Shown: one piece after another, positions 50,541-62,191 of the stretch
Numbering within the stretch: position 1 is the first letter of the stretch
Layout: every line of letters begins with the position of its first letter
Source: Pythium myriotylum
Lineage: Eukaryota; Oomycota; Peronosporomycetes; Pythiales; Pythiaceae
Direction of reading: 5' to 3'
Length of the DNA stretch: 64,000 nucleotides
Assembly (NCBI GenBank): GCA_023091665.1
Contig: JALJCQ010000018.1
Location: 496,001 to 560,000, forward strand
Notes under the pieces: generated by a model
The model's database searches: none
Seen by the model: only the letters and a program-made list of their open reading frames with translations
What the model was told of the DNA's origin: nothing
Made by a program: the position numbers and the translations under genes

Positions 50541-51277
50541 CAAACATCTACCGGCGGTAGCGTGGCCTGGTCTGGCCTCGCTAGCGTCGGTGGATGTTTT
50601 GTTTGGCTTTGTGTGGCTTTGATTTGTTTCGTTTTGTGCACTCGTGTGGGACTGCCTTGTCTTCGTTGGACAAGGACCGCCCGCCAGCGCTCCTGTTCAT
50701 ATTGACTCATCTTTTATATGTGCCACTGCCAAGTGTTGATAGCGACTTGCTGTGGCCGTGCTAGCCCGCCACACACCACGCCACACCACACCGCTTTCCA
50801 TTGTCGTACCGTATGGTGCGTTTGAACATACGAGCAATTTCATCCTGTCCACCCTGTCTAATATCACTAGCTTCTCTGTTCTTTGGCCTACGTCCCATGT
50901 CCTATGTCCTATGTCCCATGTCCTATGTCCCATGTCCTATGTCCCATGTCCTATGTCCCATGTCCTATCTCCTATCTCCTATCTCCTATCTCCCGTCGAC
51001 CCGCTCAACCCCCGTTCCGTTCCCCGTTCATCACTCGATCCCGATCCCGATCCCGACCCCGATCCCGATCCCGACCCCGACGCCAACCCCCGCCGTCTCA
51101 GACACCTCACTCCAGATAAACGCAGTTGTAGCCGCACGTGTTTGACAGGGTGGCTAAAAGGCTGTGCAGTTGAGTGTGCGTGTGCTCATTCTAGGGTGAT
51201 TGTATGTGTGTGGAGTGGAGGTGGAGTTGGGAAGAGAGATAGGGTGTTCGGGCGAGTGGCAGGTGGCGGGTGTAGCG

Positions 51278-51338
<61 letters not shown>

Positions 51339-51527
51339 AAAGAGAAAGAGAGAGGACGGGGTTGTGCATGGGGGTTGTGAGGGCGTGGTGCGTGTGTGAG
51401 TGGTGTTGGTGGTGTTGTGTACGTATGTTGGGGCGTGGTTGTTTGCGTAGTGTGTTGTTTGTGTGTGTATTGTGATGGTGTTTGTGTCGAATGTATGTGA
51501 TGCGTATGGTGAGAGTGTGCATTGTGA

Positions 51528-51542
51528 GGGGATGTAGCTCAG
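51528..51542 (+). pseudogene. 5' 15 nt of tRNA-Ala cut off by the LINE
   Basis: GGGGATGTAGCTCAG is followed directly by LINE sequence. These bases belong to the left copy of the target duplication 51524-51542. Confidence 0.9.
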
Positions 51543-51726
51543 TTTCAAGGCGTCTGTATTAACTATAATTAATACGACTATGAGTACTCTAATCTACCTC
51601 GTCGATGAATATTATACACTTGACTAATGTGTGACGAGGCTGGGGGCTTCAGTTGTTGAGTTGGTGGTCGACTTCCGTTGGTCTTGACTGGTTTAGGTAC
51701 TTGTTTTAACATGTCGGTTCAATAGC

Positions 51727-51797
51727 TGCGGGTAGCTCAGACGTTTAAGAGTGTGGATCCGAAGTTACTGGTCGCGGGTTCGAACCCCGGCTCGGAC
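51727..51797 (+). other. tRNA-like sequence in the LINE 3' region
   Basis: TGCGGGTAGCTCAGACG resembles a D arm/A box (GCTC/GAGT pairing), and GCGGGTTCGAACCCCGG holds a perfect B box, spaced as in a tRNA, but no anticodon stem forms. It lies antisense to the LINE. A tRNA-derived SINE head or a captured tRNA are both possible. Confidence 0.5.
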
Positions 51798-51940
51798 ACT
51801 TGCCTTGTGGTCTAAAATTCTGGTGCTTGACTTCGGTCGCGCGGGTCTCCTCTGGCTTGTGTTCGGGACGAACTCGAACTGCGATTGGTTGAAAACCCTC
51901 CACAGCCAAGAAGAAGAAGAAGAATCGGCACGAAATTCTT

Positions 51941-54900
51941 TTATGCCAAAAAGCGAACTGCAAACAACCCCATGTTGTTTTGCATGAAGGCACCAAGCGA
52001 AGGCGTAGACTGGAGACTTGACAACACAACCTGAAGCGAAGCACGCTGCACATCGTCGTACACACGTCGAAGACACGCACGCACATGAGCACCCACAGTC
52101 GTATACACCACACGCAGTGCTGCAATTGTTGGCATCGGGGACCGCCCGTTGAACAGTCGCCCATTGCGTTCAGTCCACAACAGGTGAAGCACCACAGCAC
52201 GGATGACTTGCCACAGGTCTTGGATTTCTTCTGCGTGGTCCTTCCACACGGGAGCAACGCGGATGGCTTTACCGAAGACAATGTCGGTCCAGGAGGGTCG
52301 AGATGTGAAGAACACCGACATATCACGGAAGATGTCGCGCCATATCACAGTCGGCAGCACACACTCGAAGAACAAATGACGCGCCGTCTCCACTGAGTTG
52401 CAGCCTTGTCGAACACAGTACACGATGCCGGGATTTGCCACCGTCATGAACGAGAAGCGTGAGCGAGTCGGTAACAAGCCGTACGCCAAGCGGAACTGGA
52501 GGTCTTCGTATATCGGGAGGAGCAACACACGCAGACGCTTGCGGAGCTTGTTGAATCGGAGGACCACGTCTGTAGGCGCTCGAGGGTCGTGGAAGAACAG
52601 CGGATGCGTTCTCGTCGGCTCTGGAGCTTGCCACACCAGGCGGAGCAGTTGGGATCGTGGAATGCGCGGCACCCAGCACACACGGTCGTTGATCTTCACA
52701 CCGACTCGCGGATGTTGGTGCTCAGGCGCCGTCGGTAGCACTCCATCGACTGGGACAGAGCACATTGTGCAGAGACGCCCGAAAACTTGCGTGGCTTCCT
52801 CGTGAAGCTTGAGCAGCCACGTGTACTGTCGATACGGGGTGATGGAGACTTGGGTGTAGTCGACATGTCGCTCAGCAAACTCGATCGCGCTCGGCCACTT
52901 GTCGCCTTCACCAGCGAAGTCACGAAGAGATCGCAACTGAAAGACACGGGCAACTTGCCGACGGAAGCTTCGTTGCGGCTCTGCAATCATGCTTAGAGAA
53001 CGATGCTGGGACGGCGTTGTGTCGGAACGGCTGGTTGGGAGGAACTGGAAGTTCTTGTCGCCATGGAACCAGATCGGTTGGTCGAGTGCAGACGCAAGTC
53101 GTTCTTCTGGGGGGAGGTCGAGCCACGACACCGGCCACTTGATACCGTACCAAGTCTTCCAGGCCGCACGCCACCACGAAGAGAGCTGCCCCCACTCGAT
53201 CGAGCCTCGATGCCGCCACGGACTGACGTAGAGAAAGTCGAGTGGCCTCTGCGGGCCCCACCGCGGAAGACTGATCCGCAGCAGCTCGACTCCTGCTACC
53301 GTCCAGTTGCCGGTCGTCGATGTCGAAGCTGCCGTGAACTGAAGCAGGAGCTGCAGTGACTGTCGCTTGAGCACACCGTCGAGACTCAGTACCTGCAGAC
53401 CCCCAGACTCGCGCGGCAGGTTGACAAATTCGTTCGAGATCAACTGGACATGCCGAGCGTCGCGTTCGTAGCGCCGACTCAAGACGAACCGGTGTAGCGC
53501 GGCTTGCCACTTCTTCACTCGTCCTGGCGGCACAACAACGTGAGCAGTGTAGTGCCACAGACGTGAGAGCACCATGGTCTGGGCGACGAGGAGCCTGCCT
53601 TGGAGCGTCCGTGCGCGCCGAAACCACTGCTTGAACCCGTCAAAGAAGCGTCGATCGAGGTCTTCAACAATCAATTCCGTTGTGCGTCGTTGACCGAACA
53701 GGAGACCGAGGAACTTGACCGTGGAGTCTTCATCGAGAACCTGCACACCTGGTATGCCCGGGCATCGCCGCGTTCGATGCAGCGACATCAGCACACACTT
53801 GTTCACGTTGAGCTTGGCGCCGGAGCCTTGACAGTATTCTTCGACCAACCCAAGTTGCGCCTCGACACCAGCGATAGAGCCCGACAGTAACGTCGAGTCG
53901 TCGGCGAAGAAAATACTCGCGACGGTGGCATCCGCTGTCAAGCAGATCCCATGTTCTTCGTGCTGGCGGAGCAGGTTACCGAGTGGCTCGATAACAAGCA
54001 AGAACAGCAGCGCCGACAGCGGATCACCATGCTTGACTCCGCGCGTTGGGCAGAGCGGGTCTTGCACGAATCCGTTGATCATGAGATGCGCGTGTGGTCG
54101 AGTGTACAGGAGCTTCACCCACCCCGAGAACGCCCCGCCACATCCCATCCGATCGAGCACCTGAAACATGTAGTTCCAGTTGACGCGGTCGTACGCCTTC
54201 TCAAAGTCGAGAAACATGACTTAGGCTTCTTCGTCGCGCGCGGTGACGAGGTCTTGCAGGTCACTCACGAAACGAACGTGGTGATGCAGAGAGCGACCAC
54301 GCACGAAAGCCTTCTGGTCTTGGTGCACAAGCTTGGTCAGGAACAACTGCAGTCGGAAAGCGAGAACCTTTGACAGTGCCTTCACGTCGACACCCATCAA
54401 AGCAATTGGGCGATAGTTGCCTGGGTCAGCTCGGGATCCCTTCTTGTGCAGCAGACTGATCGCCGACTGGCGTTGGCACCGAAGAAGCTCGCCTCGCTGA
54501 AGTTGGTAGTTGAACACGATCTCCAGGCATTCACCGAACACGTCAGGAGCCACCTGGTAGAAGGCAGCTGGAAGCCCGTCCATCCCGGGCGCTGACGATG
54601 CTCGCATCTTCTTGATTGCACTGGCGAGGTCCGCCGCTGTGATCGGAGCGTTGAGGATATTTTGCTCGTCTTCAGACAGTCGGCGGTCGATCGTGTCGAG
54701 CATCCGGTCAATCTGGCTCTGCTCAGGCTCTTGGACGACAACACCACCGCGCTCAACATCGCCCATGATACCGCCCCAGTGCTGATTGAAGGCAGCCGCG
54801 ATATCCGCGGGGTTGCTTGATGCTGAGCCATCTTGAAGCCGCACTTCTTCGATGCTGACTCTCCGCAAGGATCCGTCTAGCGGTCGAAAGAAGTACTTGG

Positions 54901-56107
54901 ATGACTTCTCCGCGTGTTGAGCCTGGAAGTCGAAAGCCGAGTCTTGGTTGTAAAGACGCGCCGAGTTGATGCTGTCTTGGTATGCCGTCAGTGCGGTCTG
55001 GAACACCGTCTGCGCGCGATCGCTTCGCTCCGACCGGTATGCCGCAGCCGCGTGGGCAAGTGCCTGACGAGCTTCGGTGGTGGCGGTCTCGCCTTGACGC
55101 TTCAGCTTGCGCTGCAGAGCTTGAAGCTGACGACGCATGCCCTTCTTCCACTTGTGCCACACCTTGCCCGGGTTGGAGGAGCGCCGTAATGCAGCAAGCA
55201 CAGTCGTCGCTTCGCCTTGGATAGCTTCAACGATATCGGGGAAGCCGAGCATCGCCGACTGGAAACGCCAGTACCCGTGGCCTTGAGGCTGGCTCATCGC
55301 GCGCAACACAACTTGATGTGCGAGATGGTCGCCGGCACCCTTGGGCTCAAAGTACAAGGAGTCACCGTACAGCGCGGTGCAGAAGTCTTCTGACATGAGG
55401 ATGTAGTCGAGACGGTTGTGTCGAGGCTGTGGACCAGTGTAGACGCGTTCGTCGGGATGGTGGATTCGCCAGGCATCCACGACACCGAGCTGGGCCAACC
55501 ACGCCACACACGCGTTACCGCCGGTCGTTCCTGTCGCCCTTGGATCCGACGCATCGACGAGGGGGTCGAGTGGCGTGTTGAGGTCACCGAGCACCAGGTG
55601 AGTCGCATTGTCTTCGAACACTTCGTACGGTAGCGCTTCGAAGAACCCCTTCTTCTCGAAGTTATCGACTGGCGCGTACACGTTGTGGATGTAGATCGGA
55701 GCACCGTTCGCGACGACCCGGACGACCAAGTAGCGGCCTTGAATAGTCAACGAAGACTGCTCACAAGCAGACTGAAACCCGGGAAAGTCGGAGCGGAGCA
55801 CTGTCATGACGCCACCCGATCGTGCAGCAACGGCAACTGGACTGTGCGCGTTGGTGTCGCTGACGAAGAGGCGGTGTTGAAATCTTGAGTCATGGTGGAA
55901 TTGGAGCGTTGCACGATGATGCGAGTCGCGCAGCTTGGTCTCTTGGACGCACGAGAGACTGTTCTTGATGAGCTGGTTCTCGATCAACAGGTGGCCGTTC
56001 TTCTTGATCCCGTTGGTGTTCACCGTCAAAAGACTGATGTTCTCCCACGAGACCTCGGCCGCGTCCGCCTCGACCGCTTTAGCAGTCGAGGCAGAGCGGT
56101 CCGGCAC
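51941..56107 (-). pseudogene. LINE ORF2: endonuclease-reverse transcriptase with one in-frame stop
   Basis: A single frame of 1389 codons interrupted only by TAA at 54221-54223. The N-terminal APE-like endonuclease shows LLTVNTNGIKKNGHLL, CVQETKLRD, LVLGDLNTPLD and RLDYILMSEDF with GAGDHLAHQ, carrying the usual Asn, Glu, Asp and His residues. RT follows with SSAPGMDGLPAAFYQ, ISLLHKKGSRADPGNYRPIA, QKAFVRGRSL, then after the stop MFLDFEKAYDRVNW, GVKHGDPLSALLF and the catalytic FADD in SIFFADDSTL. The C-terminal part has a zf-RVT-like pattern (CVRQGCNSVETARHLFFEC). The stop lies between RT motifs, so no full RT can be made from this copy without readthrough. Confidence 0.88.
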
Positions 56108-58796
56108 CTAGTGTTGCGACGCCGTTGACAGCCGTAAGCTGGAGAACCGCTTCGTCATCGGAGAAGTACAAGCCGCACGTGCGAAGATATTCGAGGTCGT
56201 CGAGAAGCTCGCCTTGCCACTGGATCTTCTCCCACACGGCAAAGATCTGTGCGCCCAAGTCGGAGCGCAGCAGTGCCAACAACACGTTGGGGTGGAGCAA
56301 ACGACCGTTGAGTGCTGGAATCCACCCGACTGGAGCTCCGGTAAGGCGCTGGATCCACATGTCGCTCTGGAAGATCTGCGGCGCCGTGCACATGAGCATC
56401 AACTCGAATAACGAGAGCGGGCACGTGGCTCGCAAGAGCGCGGACATGCGCTCATCGCGATACCACCGTCCCGTCATCTTGAAGATGTCGTTGCGATCCT
56501 TCGGCAGCTTCTCACCGTAGTGCGCAGCCCACTTGTGCGCGAAGGTCGTACACGAGTTTGGATCAGTCGCGCTCAACACACGATTGATCATGTGGAGCTG
56601 TGCGAGTTCCTTGACGTTGCCGCTGAGGTCACTCATCTCGCCGAGCAGCACAGAGTTGAACGCGAGCGGAGACTTCCCACCGGCAAGATGGCCGATCGTG
56701 TCCGGGTTGGCCGTGTTGCGGAGAGTCTTCCGAAGTGATTCCGCACGAACGTCCGCTGCAGCGATATGGTTCGACTGGAGCTGGAGGTCGGCGGTGGGCT
56801 CGGTCGTCTCGAGTTCGGCGAGGATCTCTTGGATTGACGTCGGTTCCTTCGTCTTCATGACCAGAGTGTGGTGCTTGGTCAAGAAGTGACTCGACTCCTT
56901 GCTGGTCTTGATCGTGTCGGGACCCTTGACCTTGCGAGGCACGACCTGGAACCGCGGCAGGCTCGACTCGTTGAGCGCCGCATTGCAGCAGTCGAGTTCG
57001 AACTCGATGGAGTTCAACACTTCGAAGTAGTTGCTTGTCGCGATGCCTTGCACGGGCTTCGGTCGCGCCTTCTGTAACATGTCGGCAAAGTCGTCGGCGT
57101 AACGCGAGCGCTTGCCCTTGGACTTGGTCGATTTGGTTCCGTTTTCCGGACGATCTGCGTTGGACGCGGACAGACCGAGCGGCGGTGGCGGCGGCGGCAG
57201 AGACTTGGTTCCAGGCTGCGGACTACCCGGAGGCGTCAACAGCGATCCCGCGTGCGTACCGACCGAGATGACGCTTGCAGAGTCTTGCGACTTGGACTCC
57301 GCTTGCGAGACACCGTTCTTCACCGCGTCTGCGTACGAAGTCGGAGCAGCCGGCTCGGACGGTTGCACTGGTGCTGGCGGAGTAGGCTTGTTGATCTTGT
57401 CCAAGTCCAAAGCGTGTGGCGACACCTGACCGAAACCACGTCGCTGGGACGGGAACGCGGCGTCGCGCGCCAAAGCTGGGTACATGCGGCTGCCGAAGAT
57501 GACTTGGTCGCACGTGAAGCCTTGCACACACAGCGCTCTTGGGCACGTCGCGCTTCGAAAGTAGACGCGCCACGTTGCTGTCGTCATTCCGGACGCGAGG
57601 TTGACGTCGCGGAACGTGTCGTAGATCGGCTCGCTGCCGATGTCGAAGAACGCGCGCAGAAGACCTTCGTTGTCGAAGTTGCTGTCGACGCTCGAGATGT
57701 CGATGTAGAAGCGATCGGCGAGGACGTCGAAGTCTTGGAACATGTACTTGCCACCGAGGATCTTGACTTCCTGACGCGCGAGACGTTCGCACGCAGCACG
57801 TGACTTGACCTTGACGCGGATTTCTCCGCCACGACCCTTGGAGATCTGGCCGAGTTCTTGAAGCTTGATCTGCTCGGTGACCACGGGGTTCCCGTTGTCC
57901 TTGAGAAAAGACGCCATGATCTTGTTGATGCCGGTACGCTCGAACGCGCGACCAGTGTCGATGGTCATGACGTAACGAGCGCGCGGGAGCTCGTACGGGC
58001 GCGCTTGTTCAACTGACGTGAAGAGCGAGGCCCAGTCGCCACCGTTCTCGTACAGCGCGTCAATCGCTTCGATATCCGCAGCACACGGTCGAGGCAGCAC
58101 CACACGACTGGTCGCCGAGACGGGAGTTCTGTCACGGCGAATCTCGGTTGGACGGCGTAGAAGAGCACCAAGCGAAGGCGTCGCACCTGCCGCACTGGCA
58201 GGCGGTTGCTGAGCATCCGGAATCGGATCCGGGGTCGAATCAGTCGTAGTCGAGTCTTCAACAGTTGATTCGTCGGGGCTTGAGGCGAGACTGAGCTGGA
58301 GCGAGGTCGCCGCCATCATCAAGTCGTCGTCGTCATCGTCGCCACCGGAGACAGCAGTAGTCCCAGTGTTCGCGGGCGAGTCGGTCGAACTGGAAAGCGC
58401 AACGGAGATCTCGACTCCAGACGCCACCGGAGCGGAGCCTGTCACGAGCACCGTCATACCGGCACCGACATCCACGATGCGGGCGGTAGAGGCGGGTCCG
58501 TCGGCGGTTGAAGGAGCGTCGGCGTCGTCGACCGCGGAGGTGGTGGTCGTGCCGGAGCTGACTGGGGCTTGCGCATTCACTGACTTCGAAGTCACGTGAG
58601 ATACGGGCGCGGGCGTCGCAGGGTCGTCGGCAGTCGCACTGGCACCATCCGGACCAGATGGTGGCTCACAATGGGTGAGGCTTCCCGAATCTTGTGCAGA
58701 GACGGGACGGAGCAGCTGCGCGGGAGGGTTCTCACCCACAAAGTCGAGGTCGGAGGGAGATGGGGGGGCCGAGTCGATCTGGTTCGCTGGCTTCAT
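56079..58796 (-). CDS. LINE ORF1 protein (RRM-like region)
   Basis: A 905-aa ORF starting MKPANQIDSAPPSPSDLDFV. The first 220 residues are low-complexity, Ser/Thr/Ala/Asp-rich. A folded region at about 270-440 (RYVMTIDTGRAFERTGINKI ... RFYIDISSVDSNFDNEGLLR ... TATWRVYFRSATCPRALCV) has the beta-alpha-beta look of an RRM-type nucleic-acid-binding domain, as in ORF1 of many LINEs. A Pro-rich stretch (SLPPPPPPLG) and a basic patch (KSTKSKGKRSRYADD) follow. No CCHC knuckle was seen. The C-terminal 300 residues match nothing I know. It overlaps ORF2 by 29 nt. It probably coats the element RNA. Confidence 0.75.
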   Translation of the reverse strand: MKPANQIDSAPPSPSDLDFVGENPPAQLLRPVSAQDSGSLTHCEPPSGPDGASATADDPATPAPVSHVTSKSVNAQAPVSSGTTTTSAVDDADAPSTADGPASTARIVDVGAGMTVLVTGSAPVASGVEISVALSSSTDSPANTGTTAVSGGDDDDDDLMMAATSLQLSLASSPDESTVEDSTTTDSTPDPIPDAQQPPASAAGATPSLGALLRRPTEIRRDRTPVSATSRVVLPRPCAADIEAIDALYENGGDWASLFTSVEQARPYELPRARYVMTIDTGRAFERTGINKIMASFLKDNGNPVVTEQIKLQELGQISKGRGGEIRVKVKSRAACERLARQEVKILGGKYMFQDFDVLADRFYIDISSVDSNFDNEGLLRAFFDIGSEPIYDTFRDVNLASGMTTATWRVYFRSATCPRALCVQGFTCDQVIFGSRMYPALARDAAFPSQRRGFGQVSPHALDLDKINKPTPPAPVQPSEPAAPTSYADAVKNGVSQAESKSQDSASVISVGTHAGSLLTPPGSPQPGTKSLPPPPPPLGLSASNADRPENGTKSTKSKGKRSRYADDFADMLQKARPKPVQGIATSNYFEVLNSIEFELDCCNAALNESSLPRFQVVPRKVKGPDTIKTSKESSHFLTKHHTLVMKTKEPTSIQEILAELETTEPTADLQLQSNHIAAADVRAESLRKTLRNTANPDTIGHLAGGKSPLAFNSVLLGEMSDLSGNVKELAQLHMINRVLSATDPNSCTTFAHKWAAHYGEKLPKDRNDIFKMTGRWYRDERMSALLRATCPLSLFELMLMCTAPQIFQSDMWIQRLTGAPVGWIPALNGRLLHPNVLLALLRSDLGAQIFAVWEKIQWQGELLDDLEYLRTCGLYFSDDEAVLQLTAVNGVATLGAGPLCLDC

Positions 58797-58899
58797 CTTC
58801 GTTCGGCGGGAAGGCTGGGAGGCCGGGAGGCTGGGAGGCTGGTTACTTCGGCTGTTTGCTTGGATCGACTTGTGCTCGACGAGGCAAAACGAGAAGTGA

Positions 58900-58972
58900 G
58901 GGGATGTAGCTCAGATGGTAGAGCGCTCGCTTAGCATGCGAGAGGTACTGGGATCGATACCCAGCTTCTCCA
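58900..58972 (+). tRNA. tRNA-Ala(AGC), regenerated on the right of the LINE
   Basis: Identical to the unit 1 tRNA. Its first 15 nt come from the right copy of the LINE target duplication, so the gene is whole, with only its upstream flank replaced by the LINE leader. Same T-T acceptor mismatch. Confidence 0.85.
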
Positions 58973-59223
58973 CTCGCGTTCTGTTACTGTGATATAATCG
59001 TCGGCACCCGCGCAGTCCCAAATTGCGCACTTCATGGGTTCGCCTGTGACAACCGTCGACATTGAGTAACATCTTTTTTGTGTTGCTTTTGTTTTGTTCT
59101 GTGCCTTTCCGTCCATTCCCATTCCATTCATGCGCATAATATGCGCATCAACACAATATTATTGTGTTGGTGTATCCGTGCTGAACGTGTGTGATATATT
59201 CTCGTGAGAGGGGGCGATTTGTG

Positions 59224-59296
59224 TGGGATTGGAGCTCCGATAGTAGAGCGCTTGCCTAGCATGCGATAGGTATAGGGATCGACCCCCCACCCCCCA
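59224..59296 (+). pseudogene. Diverged tRNA-Ala-like copy, unit after LINE
   Basis: Same 73-nt sequence as at 50468-50540 and the same 324-nt offset from the tRNA. Confidence 0.8.
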
Positions 59297-60018
59297 CAAA
59301 CATCTACCGGCGGTAGCGTGGCCTGGTCTGGCCTCGCTAGCGTCGGTGGATGTTTTGTTTGGCTTTGTGTGGCTTTGATTTGTTTCGTTTTGTGCACTCG
59401 TGTGGGACTGCCTTGTCTTCGTTGGACAAGGACCGCCCGCCAGCGCTCCTGTTCATATTGACTCATCTTTTATATGTGCCACTGCCAAGTGTTGATAGCG
59501 ACTTGCTGTGGCCGTGCTAGCCCGCCACACACCACGCCACACCACACCGCTTTCCATTGTCGTACCGTATGGTGCGTTTGAACATACGAGCAATTTCATC
59601 CTGTCCACCCTGTCTAATATCACTAGCTTCTCTGTTCTTTGGCCTACGTCCCATGTCCTATGTCCCATGTCCTATGTCCCATGTCCTATGTCCCATGTCC
59701 TATCTCCTATCTCCTATCTCCTATCTCCCGTCGACCCGCTCAACCCCCGTTCCGTTCCCCGTTCATCACTCGATCCCGATCCCGATCCCGATCCCGACCC
59801 CGATCCCGATCCCGACCCCGACGCCAACCCCCGCCGTCTCAGACACCTCACTCCAGATAAACGCAGTTGTAGCCGCACGTGTTTGACAGGGTGGCTAAAA
59901 GGCTGTGCAGTTGAGTGTGCGTGTGCTCATTCTAGGGTGATTGTATGTGTGTGGAGTGGAGGTGGAGTTGGGAAGAGAGATAGGGTGTTCGGGCGAGTGG
60001 CAGGTGGCGGGTGTAGCG

Positions 60019-60079
<61 letters not shown>

Positions 60080-60268
60080 AAAGAGAAAGAGAGAGGACGG
60101 GGTTGTGCATGGGGGTTGTGAGGGCGTGGTGCGTGTGTGAGTGGTGTTGGTGGTGTTGTGTACGTATGTTGGGGCGTGGTTGTTTGCGTAGTGTGTTGTT
60201 TGTGTGTGTATTGTGATGGTGTTTGTGTCGAATGTATGTGATGCGTATGGTGAGAGTGTGCATTGTGA

Positions 60269-60341
60269 GGGGATGTAGCTCAGATGGTAGAGCGCTCGCT
60301 TAGCATGCGAGAGGTACTGGGATCGATACCCAGCTTCTCCA
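60269..60341 (+). tRNA. tRNA-Ala(AGC)
   Basis: Identical array copy with AGC anticodon, G3-U70 and the 6-67 T-T mismatch. Confidence 0.85.
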
Positions 60342-60592
60342 CTCGCGTTCTGTTACTGTGATATAATCGTCGGCACCCGCGCAGTCCCAAATTGCGCACT
60401 TCATGGGTTCGCCTGTGACAACCGTCGACATTGAGTAACATCTTTTTTGTGTTGCTTTTGTTTTGTTCTGTGCCTTTCCGTCCATTCCCGTTCCATTCAT
60501 GCGCATAATATGCGCATCAACACAATATTATTGTGTTGGTGTGTCCGTGCTGAACGTGTGTGATATATTCTCGTGAGAGGGGGCGATTTGTG

Positions 60593-60665
60593 TGGGATTG
60601 GAGCTCCGATAGTAGAGCGCTTGCCTAGCATGCGATAGGTATAGGGATCGACCCCCCACCCCCCA
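60593..60665 (+). pseudogene. Diverged tRNA-Ala-like copy
   Basis: Array copy of the 50468-50540 sequence. Confidence 0.8.
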
Positions 60666-61014
60666 CAAACATCTACCGGCGGTAGCGTGGCCTGGTCTGG
60701 CCTCGCTAGCGTCGGTGGATGTTTTGTTTGGCTTTGTGTGGCTTTGATTTGTTTCGTTTTGTGCACTCGTGTGGGACTGCCTTGTCTTCGTTGGACAAGG
60801 ACCGCCCGCCAGCGCTCCTGTTCATATTGACTCATCTTTTATATGTGCCACTGCCAAGTGTTGATAGCGACTTGCTGTGGCCGTGCTAGCCCGCCACACA
60901 CCACGCCACACCACACCGCTTTCCATTGTCGTACCGTATGGTGCGTTTGAACATACGAGCAATTTCATCCTGTCCACCCTGTCTAATATCACTAGCTTCT
61001 CTGTTCTTTGGCCT

Positions 61015-61226
61015 ACGTCCCATGTCCTATGTCCTATGTCCCATGTCCTATGTCCTATGTCCTATGTCCCATGTCCTATGTCCCATGTCCTATGTCCCAT
61101 GTCCTATGTCCTATGTCCTATGTCCTATGTCCCATGTCCTATGTCCCATGTCCTATGTCCCATGTCCTATGTCCCATGTCCTATGTCCTATGTCCTATGT
61201 CCTATGTCCTATGTCCTATCTCCTAT
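61015..61226 (+). repeat. Expanded heptamer VNTR
   Basis: About 30 tandem copies of TCCTATG or TCCCATG, against about 8-14 in the other complete units (near 50895, 59650, 62543). Together with extra GATCCC copies this accounts for the longer 1526-bp unit. At 63910 the next unit is again long when the window ends. Confidence 0.9.
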
Positions 61227-61538
61227 CTCCCGTCGACCCGCTCAACCCCCGTTCCGTTCCCCGTTCATCACTCGATCCCGATCCCGATCCCGATCCCGAC
61301 CCCGATCCCGATCCCGACCCCGATCCCGATCCCGACCCCGACGCCAACCCCCGCCGTCTCAGACACCTCACTCCAGATAAACGCAGTTGCAGCCGCACGT
61401 GTTTGACAGGGTGGCTAAAAGGCTGTGCAGTTGAGTGTGCGTGTGCTCATTCTAGGGTGATTGTATGTGTGTGGAGTGGAGGTGGAGTTGGGAAGAGAGA
61501 TAGGGTGTTCGGGCGAGTGGCAGGTGGCGGGTGTAGCG

Positions 61539-61605
<67 letters not shown>

Positions 61606-61794
61606 AAAGAGAAAGAGAGAGGACGGGGTTGTGCATGGGGGTTGTGAGGGCGTGGTGCGTGTGTGAGTGGTGTTGGTGGTGTTGTGTACGTATGTTGGGG
61701 CGTGGTTGTTTGCGTAGTGTGTTGTTTGTGTGTGTATTGTGATGGTGTTTGTGTCGAATGTATGTGATGCGTATGGTGAGAGTGTGCATTGTGA

Positions 61795-61867
61795 GGGGAT
61801 GTAGCTCAGATGGTAGAGCGCTCGCTTAGCATGCGAGAGGTACTGGGATCGATACCCAGCTTCTCCA
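61795..61867 (+). tRNA. tRNA-Ala(AGC)
   Basis: Identical array copy with AGC anticodon, G3-U70 and the 6-67 T-T mismatch. Confidence 0.85.
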
Positions 61868-62118
61868 CTCGCGTTCTGTTACTGTGATATAATCGTCGGC
61901 ACCCGCGCAGTCCCAAATTGCGCACTTCATGGGTTCGCCTGTGACAACCGTCGACATTGAGTAACATCTTTTTTGTGTTGCTTTTGTTTTGTTCTGTGCC
62001 TTTCCGTCCATTCCCGTTCCATTCATGCGCATAATATGCGCATCAACACAATATTATTGTGTTGGTGTGTCCGTGCTGAACGTGTGTGATATATTCTCGT
62101 GAGAGGGGGCGATTTGTG

Positions 62119-62191
62119 TGGGATTGGAGCTCCGATAGTAGAGCGCTTGCCTAGCATGCGATAGGTATAGGGATCGACCCCCCACCCCCCA
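62119..62191 (+). pseudogene. Diverged tRNA-Ala-like copy
   Basis: Array copy of the 50468-50540 sequence. Confidence 0.8.

Larger units (their letters stand above)
51543..58895 (-). mobile_element. Non-LTR retrotransposon (LINE) inserted in a tRNA-Ala gene
   Basis: A 7353-bp element on the minus strand bounded by the 19-bp duplication GTGAGGGGATGTAGCTCAG at 51524-51542 and 58896-58914. It has a short 5' leader of about 99 nt (58797-58895), ORF1, and a 29-nt-overlapping ORF2 with APE-type endonuclease, RT and a zinc-binding C-terminal region. The 3' noncoding part (51543-51940) has a TCT-triplet run, a tRNA-like stretch and no long poly(A). The layout is L1/Tad-like. It looks full length, not 5' truncated. 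ORF2 carries one in-frame stop. Confidence 0.9.

Noticed and set aside
51721..51800. Functional tRNA gene on the plus strand
   Set aside because: No anticodon stem can be drawn and the T stem is imperfect, so it is listed only as tRNA-like.
61015..61226. CRISPR-like array
   Set aside because: Heptamer tandem repeats without unique spacers; eukaryotic context.
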